This document shows positions 6,494-12,733 of a stretch of DNA of 18,057 bases, piece by piece. The notes beneath the pieces are model-generated. The model saw only the letters and a program-made list of their open reading frames with translations, searched no databases and was not told the DNA's origin. Position 1 is the first letter of the stretch. Each line of letters opens with the position of its first letter. This stretch comes from DATAEU01 sp046735355 (GTDB taxonomy: Bacteria > Actinomycetota > UBA4738 > HRBIN12), in NCBI GenBank assembly GCA_046735355.1, contig JBKPTC010000040.1, forward strand, positions 1-18,057. The letters are read 5' to 3'. Position numbers and translations under genes: made by a program.

Positions 6494-7321
6494 ATGCGCG
6501 TTTGGCTCTTGAGGGTGGTCGGGCTGACGGCCATGGCGGGCATCACCGCCGCGTGTGGCGCTTCCCCGCGAGCCTCTTCCGGTAACGCGTCCGCCACGTC
6601 AGCATCGGGGACGGGCTCGGCAACCTGGCACATCGTGGCCCTGGGCGACTCCGACACGACCGGCTCCGGGGATCCCACAGGCGTCGGATGGGTCGGCTTC
6701 TTCGGGCGATTACTCGAGAAGAAGATCGACGTCCCGGTACAGGTGCAGAACTTTGCGGTCGAGGGCAAGACGAGCGACGAGCTGCTGTCGGAACTGCGCT
6801 CTGACGAGGCGACACGGACCGTAGTCGCCAACGCTGACGTCGTCTTGATTGGCATCGGAGGGGCCGACCTCAACTCTGGCGACTTGAATCTCCAAGCCGG
6901 CACCTGCAAGGGCAAAGCGTGCTACGAACCTGTCTTGCGCGCGTTCGGTCGAAACTTCGACGCCATCGTCGCGAGCGTCCGCGACCTTAGAGCAGCATCA
7001 CCAACAACCATCCGCGCGATCACGCTTCCGAATGCCCTGCCTGGTGCAGGGAGCAACATCCCTTCCTTCATCACGCCCGAGATCAGCCTCTACCAGGCCA
7101 CGACGGAGACACACCTGATATGCCAGACGATGGACAAGTACGAAGGTCGCTGTGTGGATGTCCTGCACGCCTTCAACGGTCCGAATGGCACCGAGGACGC
7201 GTACAAGACTGGTCTGATGAACCTCGATGACTGTTGCTACGCGAGCACCAAAGGACAGCGGCTGATCGCGGAACTACTGATCAAGACCGGCTTGGCACCG
7301 ATCGGGCAGCCCTCGACGTAG
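6494..7321 (+). CDS. SGNH/GDSL-hydrolase-like lipoprotein with altered catalytic blocks
   Basis: A 275-aa exported protein. ATG 6494 is chosen for GAGGGGA just upstream and because it places a signal sequence (MRVWLLRVVGLTAMAGITAAC) at the N-terminus; the longer frame begins inside the tRNA. C21 is a probable lipid-anchored cysteine (ITAAC lipobox), followed by a Ser/Ala-rich linker. The SGNH fold shows block I ALGDSDTTGSG (S53) and a beta strand ending IGIGGAD (122-125), where GxND is usual. The last block, LDDCCYASTKGQRLIAELL, has Y249 where DxxH normally supplies the catalytic His. Cys at 138, 143, 210, 220, 247 and 248 may form disulfides. Its codon use is less GC-rich than the flanking housekeeping genes. 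It may be a diverged hydrolase or a non-catalytic member. Confidence 0.75.
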   Translation: MRVWLLRVVGLTAMAGITAACGASPRASSGNASATSASGTGSATWHIVALGDSDTTGSGDPTGVGWVGFFGRLLEKKIDVPVQVQNFAVEGKTSDELLSELRSDEATRTVVANADVVLIGIGGADLNSGDLNLQAGTCKGKACYEPVLRAFGRNFDAIVASVRDLRAASPTTIRAITLPNALPGAGSNIPSFITPEISLYQATTETHLICQTMDKYEGRCVDVLHAFNGPNGTEDAYKTGLMNLDDCCYASTKGQRLIAELLIKTGLAPIGQPST

Positions 7322-7400
7322 ACCTGCGCCCGCGCCCGGCGTGGCCAGACACACCGTCGTGATCCGCCGACAACGGCCCACGCAGACACCGCAGCCGGGA

Positions 7401-7450
7401 ACATGCGCTTTCCATCGAAAGCGTATGTCCGCGGCGTCGGCTGGACATAC
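7401..7450. repeat. Three-armed inverted repeats between convergent genes
   Basis: ACATGCGCTTTC (7401-7412), CATC loop, GAAAGCGTATGT (7417-7428): a 12-bp stem with one G-T pair. The second arm's GTATGTCC (7423-7430) is also perfectly complementary to GGACATAC (7443-7450), so two stems compete for it. It lies between the stop codons of the lipoprotein gene (7321) and the erm gene (7482). No T-tract. It may act as a bidirectional terminator or be a recombination-site remnant. Confidence 0.45.
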
Positions 7451-7481
7451 GGCCCGCCAGGGCAGCCTCGCCCGAGTCTCG

Positions 7482-8285
7482 TTAGGAGCCGTCCGACCAC
7501 TGAGCAAGCGAGAACATGGCGACCCAGTCGAACACGTCAAGATCGATAGGTTTCGCCTGACGGCGTATGCCGCGCGCCTCGGCGGCTCGTTTCCACGCGC
7601 GCTCGGGAATGCGTCCGCGAAGCGACCGATCAACGGGAAACCCGGCGTGCCGGAACGCGGTCCGCACGAGGCCGAGGAAGTCATCTCGGCGATCTGGCGG
7701 AAGCAGCGGCGGAACTCGCCTCGTGATCGACATCAAGGCTGCGTCAACAGATGGCCGTGGCTGGAACGCCGATGCTGGTATGTGCCGCGACAAGCGGAAC
7801 TCCCACCATGGCGACCACCCGAGCGAGACGAGGCTGCTCGGCCACAAGGAGCACCGCTTCTTCGCGACGTCGTACTCCACAAGCAGGTCTGCGCGGACCA
7901 GCGCCGATGTCGGATCGTCAAGGAGCCTTCGAAGGATCGCCGTCGTGAGGGCGAACGGGATGTTCCCGAACGCCCTGAAGTCCTCCGACGGTAGCCGGAC
8001 ACGAAGAACGTCGGCGTGCACGACCGTGACTAGCGGGTCGTCGGCGAACCGGCCGCGAAGCGTCGCGACATACTCCGGATCGAGCTCGACTGCGATGACG
8101 TGCGCGCCCGCCTCGGCGAGCGCGGCGGTGATCCGCCCGGTCCCGGCGCCAAGTTCCAGCACGAACTCGCCGGGCGCTATGGCCGCCTGCGCTACGAGTT
8201 CGCCTGCGAGAGGTCCGTTGCGAAGTAGGTGCTGTCCGCTAGGCCGGAACTCTCGCGTTCGTGAGCGCGACCCTCGCGCGCCCAC
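7482..8285 (-). CDS. erm: 23S rRNA adenine N6-methyltransferase, Erm family
   Basis: Erm enzymes methylate N6 of A2058 of 23S rRNA with SAM, blocking macrolides, lincosamides and streptogramin B. The 267-aa protein has motif X SGQHLLRN (16-23), SAM-binding VLELGAGTGRIT (42-53), acidic AVELDP (E67), HADVL (D92), and the catalytic FGNIPF at 106-111. NIPF marks Erm, whereas the housekeeping KsgA has NLPY/NLPF. FQPRPSVDAALM (174-185) and a C-terminal FDWVAMFSLAQ also fit Erm. GTG 8285 is the earliest usable start: an in-frame TGA lies a few codons upstream and no other good start precedes motif X. It lacks a Shine-Dalgarno and lies within a leader-like ORF in another frame (8239-8310). It is convergent with the lipoprotein gene and inside the tRNA-flanked segment. 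Confidence 0.88.
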   Translation of the reverse strand: MGARGSRSRTREFRPSGQHLLRNGPLAGELVAQAAIAPGEFVLELGAGTGRITAALAEAGAHVIAVELDPEYVATLRGRFADDPLVTVVHADVLRVRLPSEDFRAFGNIPFALTTAILRRLLDDPTSALVRADLLVEYDVAKKRCSLWPSSLVSLGWSPWWEFRLSRHIPASAFQPRPSVDAALMSITRRVPPLLPPDRRDDFLGLVRTAFRHAGFPVDRSLRGRIPERAWKRAAEARGIRRQAKPIDLDVFDWVAMFSLAQWSDGS

Positions 8286-8310
8286 GGACCATCACCGTGA
8301 AGATGCCCAT
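8239..8310 (-). CDS. Candidate macrolide-sensing Erm leader peptide
   Basis: A 23-codon ORF beginning at ATG 8310. GAGGAG (plus-strand 8318-8323) is 7 bases upstream, the best ribosome-binding site in the area. The product begins MGIFTVMV, close to the ErmC and second ErmA leader peptides (MGIFSIFVI and MGTFSIFVI), and continues RGRARVAL, giving the +X+ motifs R-G-R and R-A-R at which macrolide-bound ribosomes are known to stall. It ends with TAG at 8239-8241, inside erm motif X in a different frame. The frame also extends upstream to ATG 8367 without such a site. Leader function is inferred. The alternative is that this is the authentic Erm N-terminus joined by a +1 frameshift or sequence indel. 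Confidence 0.55.
   Translation of the reverse strand: MGIFTVMVRGRARVALTNARVPA
8253..8286 (-). promoter_or_regulatory. Mutually exclusive hairpins at the erm start codon
   Basis: In the minus-strand transcript GCGCGA (8279-8274), GGG and TCGCGC (8270-8265) form a 6-bp stem. The outer CGTG/CACG pairing (8286-8283 with 8263-8260) closes over the GTG start codon. TCGCG can instead pair with CGCGA (8257-8253), breaking the first stem. This is the logic of erm translational attenuators; folding energies were not computed. Confidence 0.4.
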
Positions 8311-8745
8311 AGGTCTTCTCCTCGTCAGCGGTCCCAACCCTACCTCGGCGCCGCCGCGACGCTCCATGCTCTTCGGCGGGCTCTACATGCTCTCGCGCCC
8401 GAACAAGAAGTAGCGCCATGTCGGCGCGGCTAAGCGACTCCCCGAGGTGCGGATGAACTCCCTCGGGTGCGAAGTCGAACACGTCCGCTCATGTCTGGCA
8501 GCCGGAAGGTCAGGGGTTCGAATCCGCTTGGGTCCGGGAGGCGTTCTGGTTCCGCAGCCTGTTCCACACCCGACGCCACTCATCGGAGCGTCTCGCTGCC
8601 CGTCGATCGAGTGAGAGGTCGCTCCCGCCTCGTCCGCTGACGATGACCAAGCACCGGCGACGTCTGGGACCACAGGATCGACAGAGAGGTCGTAACCGGC
8701 GGCCCGGTCGTCCCGGGACGTTCGTCCCGTCGGTCGGCTGCGGCC
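8286..8745. other. Gene-poor stretch: erm leader region, tRNA fragment, no other gene
   Basis: Apart from the leader ORF and the tRNA-Ala fragment, this stretch has no ORF with a plausible start or recognisable product. On the minus strand an ATG-TAG start-stop (8389-8384) and the in-frame ATG 8367 precede the leader ORF. No erm promoter could be assigned with confidence. Confidence 0.5.
8495..8535 (+). repeat. Direct repeat of the tRNA-Ala 3' end (att-like)
   Basis: 41 bases matching 6329-6369 with two differences: A to G at 8504 in the anticodon stem and C to G at 8526 in the T-stem. It runs from the anticodon loop to the last acceptor base. Upstream of 8495 there is no D-arm or 5' acceptor, so it is not a second tRNA gene. 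The mutated T-stem shows it is not under tRNA selection. The shape fits a displaced attachment-site copy. Confidence 0.8.
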
Positions 8746-8790
8746 GTGTGCTCAGATTTCTCTTGGAAAGCGCATGAGGGGGTGGCTGAA

Positions 8791-9579
8791 TTGCCGGCCG
8801 CACAAGCGTCGTTCGGGTGGCAGGACGGCTTGATCGCGTACTCGATCGTCCTGACCGCCGCGTTCCTCGTCAGTTGGTTGCTGACCGGCGTGATGCATCT
8901 GCGAAGACCCGCGTACATCGCCGCGCTGACGGCGGTCGTGGTCGTCCTCGGCGCTTGGTATCTCGCCTGGTCGGGCACGACGCTCGAGGACAGCATCGGC
9001 TCCGATGCGGCGAGGGGATTGGCAGCCGGACTGCTCGTCGCGGCGATCGTCACGCCGCTCATCCGGCGGTTCCCGAAAGGCGATCCACCGACTGGTCCTC
9101 GACGCGCCGCGGCGTTCGCGTGGGACGACATCGTGTACGGCTTCTCCGAAGCGCTGCTGCTCGCTACCTATCCGGTCATCACCGTGTGGCACGCGATGAG
9201 CGACCTCGGATGGACGCAGACGGGTTGGCGGAAGATCGGCGCGGGCGCGCTCGCGGTGCTCGCATCGTTGCTCGTGATCCTGGTTCACCACCTCGGCTAC
9301 GAGGAGTTTCGCACGCGAGCCGCTCGAACGAAGCTCGTCGGGGCGCTCCTGACGTGCGGCCTTCAGGCGATCGCGTTCCTGACGACGGCGTCGGTCATCG
9401 CACCGATCGTCGCCCACATCGCGCTCCACGTCGAGATCACCATGCGCGGGATCAGTCTGCCGCCGGTGTACGCAATCGGTGATGCGTCAGATCGGCGGAT
9501 CCAAGAAGGAGGCGTTGAAGATGGCGACCATCTCGCTGATGGCGTACGAGAACGCCGAACGCTCGCTCGCCAAGGTTGA
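8791..9579 (+). CDS. Multipass membrane protein, weak CPBP-like motifs
   Basis: A 262-aa protein from TTG 8791, chosen because GAGGGGG at 8776-8782 is 8 bases upstream. The frame also allows GTG 8782 or GTG 8746. Five to seven hydrophobic segments are seen, including LIAYSIVLTAAFLVSWLL, YIAALTAVVVVLGAWYLAW, ALAVLASLLVILV and IAFLTTASVIAPIVAHIAL. After the long helix comes GYEEFRTR (EE 171-172, R176, fitting EExxxR), then APIVAHIALHVE (H209, H213), loosely like CPBP/Rce1 intramembrane proteases; the middle FxxxH motif is missing. The C-terminal tail after LPPVY overlaps the next gene and is not membrane-like. Function unassigned. Confidence 0.7.
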   Translation: MPAAQASFGWQDGLIAYSIVLTAAFLVSWLLTGVMHLRRPAYIAALTAVVVVLGAWYLAWSGTTLEDSIGSDAARGLAAGLLVAAIVTPLIRRFPKGDPPTGPRRAAAFAWDDIVYGFSEALLLATYPVITVWHAMSDLGWTQTGWRKIGAGALAVLASLLVILVHHLGYEEFRTRAARTKLVGALLTCGLQAIAFLTTASVIAPIVAHIALHVEITMRGISLPPVYAIGDASDRRIQEGGVEDGDHLADGVRERRTLARQG

Positions 9580-9802
9580 GGCCCGGCGCGGCGTGACGGT
9601 TCACGCGGTCGTCACCGCGGCCATAGCGGTGATCCTGATCGCCGTGAACGTTCTCGTCACTTCATCATTCCCATGGTCGGCCTTCGCCGTCGTCGGAATG
9701 GGAGTCGGACTCGTGTTCCATTACTACTTCGGGTTCGTCCGCATCGACGAGAACGTCGAAGTGCATCAGCGTCGCGTGGAGCAGCTGGCGGAGGCGAGTT
9801 AA
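9521..9802 (+). CDS. Small two-transmembrane (2TM) domain protein
   Basis: A 93-aa protein from ATG 9521, with AAGGAGG at 9506-9512 eight bases upstream; this is preferred over ATG 9479, which has no such site. A helical N-terminus (ENAERSLAKVEARRG) precedes two hydrophobic helices (VVTAAIAVILIAVNVLVTS and AFAVVGMGVGLVFHYYFGF) and a charged tail (VHQRRVEQLAEAS). This is the layout of the 2TM domain family, sometimes fused to histidine kinases. The start overlaps the end of the upstream membrane-protein gene by 59 bases, so the two are probably co-expressed. Function unknown. Confidence 0.7.
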   Translation: MATISLMAYENAERSLAKVEARRGVTVHAVVTAAIAVILIAVNVLVTSSFPWSAFAVVGMGVGLVFHYYFGFVRIDENVEVHQRRVEQLAEAS

Positions 9803-10148
9803 TTCCAGGGCAGGACGATTCCTCTCAAACTCGCGCCCCTCGGGGCCGCCGGATCGTCGCCCGAGTGTCTCTGGCGCCGAGTCGGCGTCCTCGAGCCGGT
9901 GCCAGATCTACGGCGACCTGCTGGCGAGGCTCGACCGCCTGACGCGGCTGCCTTGAACGTCAGAGCTCCGCACGAAGGCGCTTGCCGATATCGAGCAGGT
10001 CGGGTCGCAGTTCGTCACGACTCGATCCAGGGATACGAGCAACTACCCGGTGCTTCGCGTCCTTCGCTTCCCGGACTTCGATCGGGCAAGCTGCCGCCCT
10101 CGCTCGGTCCAGCTCGGCCGGACAGCTCAACAAGGTGGCCGACCGCTG
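9803..10148. other. Non-coding gap, one weak GC hairpin
   Basis: No ORF here has a credible start and protein-like composition. The only structure noted is GCCCC, TC, GGGGC at 9835-9846, a short GC hairpin 33 bases after the 2TM stop that might serve as its terminator. Confidence 0.4.
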
Positions 10149-10442
10149 TCAGTCCTCGACAGCGATCTCGTGACGCGCAGCGAGTCCTGATATCTCCAAG
10201 ACGCGCCGAACCTGGCCCCGCGCCTTCCGGAGTACGACTGGACGTTCCATGCACACGAGCAGCATGGCCCGGATCCCCGTCGAGTCGATAAATGTCAGGT
10301 CTCGGAGGTCGAGGACAACCGGGCCGTGCCCTTCGCAGATGACCGGTAGCCAGGCGTCGAAGACCTGCTCGCAGCTCATGTCGAACTCGCCGACGAGGAA
10401 GAAGACCCGCTGCTCGACTTGGCGTATCTCGAGCGTGGTCAT
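10149..10442 (-). CDS. STAS-domain anti-sigma factor antagonist
   Basis: Single-domain STAS protein, 97 aa, of the SpoIIAA/RsbV type. Its role is to bind an RsbW-like anti-sigma kinase when unphosphorylated and so free a sigma factor. Visible features are the strand VFFLVGEFDMS, then VVLDLRDLTFIDSTGIRAMLL, with S54 at the position of the phosphorylated serine (DSxG). ATG 10442 has GAGGGG about 7 bases upstream. It is divergent from an RsbW-like ATPase gene 123 bases away, its probable partner. No sigma-factor gene is in the window. Confidence 0.88.
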   Translation of the reverse strand: MTTLEIRQVEQRVFFLVGEFDMSCEQVFDAWLPVICEGHGPVVLDLRDLTFIDSTGIRAMLLVCMERPVVLRKARGQVRRVLEISGLAARHEIAVED

Positions 10443-10468
10443 CGTCTGCCCCTCGCAATGGGGGACGG

Positions 10469-10498
10469 ACTATCACACGCCGGCGGTGCAGCAGACAA
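10469..10498 (-). promoter_or_regulatory. Candidate sigma-70-type promoter for the STAS gene
   Basis: On the minus strand, TTGTCT (10498-10493), an 18-base spacer and GATAGT (10474-10469). Initiation near 10462 would leave a leader of about 20 bases containing the GAGGGG ribosome-binding site. It lies in the shared divergent region. Confidence 0.45.
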
Positions 10499-10565
10499 GG
10501 GGCGACGTCGACGCGGTTCAGCGCACTACAGGCGTGCGATACAGACACGCGGGGTACCGTCCCCT

Positions 10566-10988
10566 GTGACGGCGACGAGAGGGGCTTCCTCAGGGTTGGA
10601 CACGCGGCTCCAACTTCGACTACCGGCGGAGCCAATTGCGCCCGCGCTGGCCCGCGCGGGGATGCGGTCGATCATGGACGAGCTGCCCGATCGAGCCGCT
10701 GCCGATCTCGCGCTTCTGACGAGCGAGGTCGTCGCGAACGCCGTTCAGCACGGCTCGAAAACGTCCGGGGACGAGATCACCGTCCGCGTCGAGACGAACG
10801 ACATCCTCCGTGTCGAGGTAGACGACTGCGGGCGAGTGTTCGAACCCCCCGAACGACGAAAGCCGTGGGAGGCGCGCACCAACGGCTGGGGTCTGTACTT
10901 GGTCGATACCGTGGCTCGGAGATGGGGCATCGATTCCGACGGGCGGGGCAAGCAGGTCTGGTTCGAGCTCGACGTGACGTCGGACTAG
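10566..10988 (+). CDS. RsbW/SpoIIAB-like anti-sigma regulatory ATPase
   Basis: A 140-aa GHKL-fold protein, expected to act as serine kinase and anti-sigma factor. The ATP site is visible: N-box LLTSEVVANAVQHG (E54, N58), G1-like VDDCGRVFEPP (D87, G89), and G2-like TNGWGLYLVDTVARRWG (GWGL at 108-111). GTG 10566 is chosen because translation upstream is low-complexity and antisense to the STAS gene region; TTG 10596 is an alternative with GAGAGGGG upstream. Its partner is the divergently transcribed STAS protein; together they form a partner-switching module. Which sigma factor or response it controls cannot be told from here. Confidence 0.87.
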   Translation: MTATRGASSGLDTRLQLRLPAEPIAPALARAGMRSIMDELPDRAAADLALLTSEVVANAVQHGSKTSGDEITVRVETNDILRVEVDDCGRVFEPPERRKPWEARTNGWGLYLVDTVARRWGIDSDGRGKQVWFELDVTSD

Positions 10989-11276
10989 ATCCGCCGCGAA
11001 GGATCGGCCATGTTCCAGACGGTCGAGAGATCGAGGAAGCGCTCCGGGAGCGCTTGGAGCGTTCCCTCGAACGGTTCGCGTCGAAAACGCTCCCCGTGCT
11101 CCGCTGCCCGACTTCGAACGAGTGCGCGCGATCGGCAACTGGTGTCGCTTCCGCGGTACCGGCGGTTCGCCGAGCTCCTGATGGCGCGGAGAAGGCCGCA
11201 CGGTTCGGGCGGTGCTCGTCGCGATGCTCGCCGAGATCACTTCTCGGTAACGACTCGATCGCCCGAGGGGTCGGTT
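10989..11276. other. Gap with no recognised feature
   Basis: Sequence between the anti-sigma ATPase stop and the end of the convergent secreted-protein gene. ORFs crossing it are arginine-rich shadows. No terminator-like hairpin with a T-tract was found. Confidence 0.4.
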
Positions 11277-11693
11277 CTACAGCTTGACGTTCGTCGACAG
11301 CTCGGCAGAGACGTCCGCACCACCGCCCTCATTGGCGCCAAGGAAGATATCGACCGTCGCGACACCCGAGGTGAAGGACGAGCCCGCCGTCTCGGCCGCC
11401 ACATTGACGACGAGTCGGTGCCACCGGTTGTCGCACGGCACGACGCCGGCCTGGAGAATCGACGTGGATCCGAACGTGGAGCCCTGCCGGATGCTCACAT
11501 CCAGCTCGAACGTGCTGAGCGGGGCGCTACACCGCGCCCGAAGGACAACATCGACGGTACCGTCCTCGAGGAGCGTTGTCCGGCCCTTGTTGACTCGAAC
11601 GGTGAGATCCGTCGCCGCGGACGCCGGTCCGGCCACGGCGAGCACGCTCGCGATGCTTCCTGCGAATATCAGCACGGCGATCGCTTTCCTCAC
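11277..11693 (-). CDS. Secreted hypothetical protein
   Basis: A 138-aa protein from GTG 11693, preferred to the upstream ATG 11735 because it has AAGGGAG upstream and begins directly with a signal peptide. Positively charged VRK is followed by the hydrophobic AIAVLIFAGSIASVLAVAG and an ASA-A cleavage site after residue 26. The mature part is about 112 residues rich in Thr/Ser/Val with alternating beta-like strands (DLTVRVNKGRTTLLED, TFELDVSIRQGSTFG, VATVDIFLGANEGG) and two cysteines that could pair. A beta-sandwich surface or secreted protein is likely. No family recognised. Confidence 0.72.
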   Translation of the reverse strand: MRKAIAVLIFAGSIASVLAVAGPASAATDLTVRVNKGRTTLLEDGTVDVVLRARCSAPLSTFELDVSIRQGSTFGSTSILQAGVVPCDNRWHRLVVNVAAETAGSSFTSGVATVDIFLGANEGGGADVSAELSTNVKL

Positions 11694-11737
11694 GGCGATG
11701 CTCCCTTCGTACGAGTGGTTGCAACGCGTCAGCAAGT

Positions 11738-11749
11738 GGTAGCGCTAAC
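11738..11749. promoter_or_regulatory. LacI-family-like operator core
   Basis: GGTAGCGCTAAC, with the perfect palindrome TAGCGCTA at 11740-11747, resembles operators of LacI-family regulators (central CG-rich palindrome with T/A flanks). It is about 45 bases upstream of the secreted-protein GTG and next to a possible TTGCTG -35 on the minus strand. No LacI-type gene is in the window. Confidence 0.3.
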
Positions 11750-11953
11750 GTTATCCCAGCGAATCCAGGATCAGTCGTGGCCGATCGGCCGCCTGTCTGC
11801 CGTTCTGAAGCGACGGACGATGGTGCGGTGTCTGACGAACTGCCATGGCAAGCCTGTTCCAGCCGAGGACGGCATCGACGTGTGTCGATCTCTCAGCGAC
11901 TCCACCGGCGGAACGGCGGCCTTCGTCGAACCGTGATCGGTCGCGGTCGTGTG

Positions 11954-12733
11954 TCACGTCACGACGACGAGCGCCTCCCGCGGGACGTTCCGCTCGTCAC
12001 GCCATGTCACCTCGATCTTGGCGGGCAGCTCGGACGCCGGGAACGATGCGCGCACCGCGTGCATCGCGAACGGAGGCATCTCGGCGACGGGGAACGGATC
12101 CTCCCACGGGTTCGTCGCCACGCCTCGACACGCGAGCGGATGCCATCGGACGCCGTACGCCGGCAGATCCCCGACGTTCTTGAACATCAGCACACGGTCG
12201 CGTCCGAGGCGCTGGATGTCGGCGACGATCCGCGCGGGGCGGCGAAGCGTCTCCGCCAGCCCGGACTCGTGGAGGAAGCGATCGGATCGCGCGAACAGCC
12301 GACCGATCTCGGCACGCCGGAGCTTGCGAAGACCGTGGTCGACCCTCACCCACGCGACGCCGTCGACGAAGTGCGGCACGCGCCGGCTCTCTGCGATCTC
12401 GACGACCAGGAAGCCGAACCCGTCCTCGGCGTCCGGGTCCTGGATGGGTGCGCACGTCACCTGCAACGGCTCGTCGATCTCGCGCGCAGCCTTGCGGACG
12501 CTCGCCTCGGCCTGCGCGAGCGGAACCGACGGCACCGACGAACGGATCGCCCGGGACTGGGCGTCCTCGTCGATGCCGAACACGATCGCACCGGCTCCCG
12601 CGTTCGCCATCGCGGCAAGCCACCGGGCGATGTCGAGGTGTTCCGGCACCTGGTCCTTGAACTCGAGGTCGGTCCGCTCCGACATCCTGTGCGCGATCAG
12701 GAACCGGACATGCTCGACCGACCAGGTGCTCAC
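11954..12733 (-). CDS. AlbA_2 (Schlafen-type) domain protein
   Basis: A 259-aa protein with an N-terminal AlbA_2 / divergent AAA-4-like domain: ERTDLEFKDQVPEHLD (E19-D34), then IARWLAAMANAGAGAIVFGIDED (35-57), the usual LEFK...iaAfaN..GG.ivfGvdd signature. FGFLVVEIAESRRVPHFVDGVAWVRVDHGLRKL follows near 107-140. The C-terminal 100 residues are unrecognised and end in a likely beta-rich region. GTG 12733 has AAAGGA eight bases upstream. Such domains occur in transcriptional regulators and defence-linked proteins and may bind nucleic acid. It stands alone, with no helicase or winged-helix domain attached. The exact role is open. Confidence 0.78.
   Translation of the reverse strand: MSTWSVEHVRFLIAHRMSERTDLEFKDQVPEHLDIARWLAAMANAGAGAIVFGIDEDAQSRAIRSSVPSVPLAQAEASVRKAAREIDEPLQVTCAPIQDPDAEDGFGFLVVEIAESRRVPHFVDGVAWVRVDHGLRKLRRAEIGRLFARSDRFLHESGLAETLRRPARIVADIQRLGRDRVLMFKNVGDLPAYGVRWHPLACRGVATNPWEDPFPVAEMPPFAMHAVRASFPASELPAKIEVTWRDERNVPREALVVVT

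Larger units (their letters stand above)
6329..8535. mobile_element. Candidate tRNA-Ala-anchored genomic island (about 2.2 kb)
   Basis: The segment lies between the 3' 41 bases of tRNA-Ala (6329-6369) and their direct repeat (8495-8535, 39 of 41 identical). It contains two convergent genes, a GDS-type lipoprotein and an Erm-type methyltransferase, plus inverted repeats. It separates rsfS and the tRNA from downstream sequence. No integrase, transposase or IS end was found, so it would be a cargo-only or decayed element mobilised in trans. The repeat is seen directly; past integration is inferred from known use of tRNA 3' ends by tyrosine recombinases. Confidence 0.5.

Noticed and set aside
7478..7490. 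GTTAGG resembling an integron attC core site
   Set aside because: The last core base does not fit GTTRRRY, no paired inverse core lies at the right distance and no integron integrase is present.
7482..8285. Housekeeping KsgA (16S rRNA dimethyltransferase)
   Set aside because: The catalytic motif is NIPF rather than the NLPY/NLPF of KsgA, the Arg-rich N-terminus fits Erm, and it lies in an island with a leader-like ORF.
8192..8482. A 96-codon minus-strand ORF upstream of and overlapping erm
   Set aside because: No ribosome-binding site, composition not protein-like, and it overlaps both erm and the better leader ORF.
8495..8535. A second tRNA-Ala gene
   Set aside because: Only the anticodon-loop-to-3' part is present; the D-arm and 5' acceptor are missing and the T-stem is mismatched.
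8383..8673. Minus-strand ORF with a GPKRIRTPDL-like peptide
   Set aside because: Same artefact, produced by the tRNA-Ala fragment at 8495-8535.
9835..9846. Intrinsic terminator after the 2TM gene
   Set aside because: Stem of only 4-5 bp and no T-tract; such short GC palindromes are frequent by chance at this GC content.
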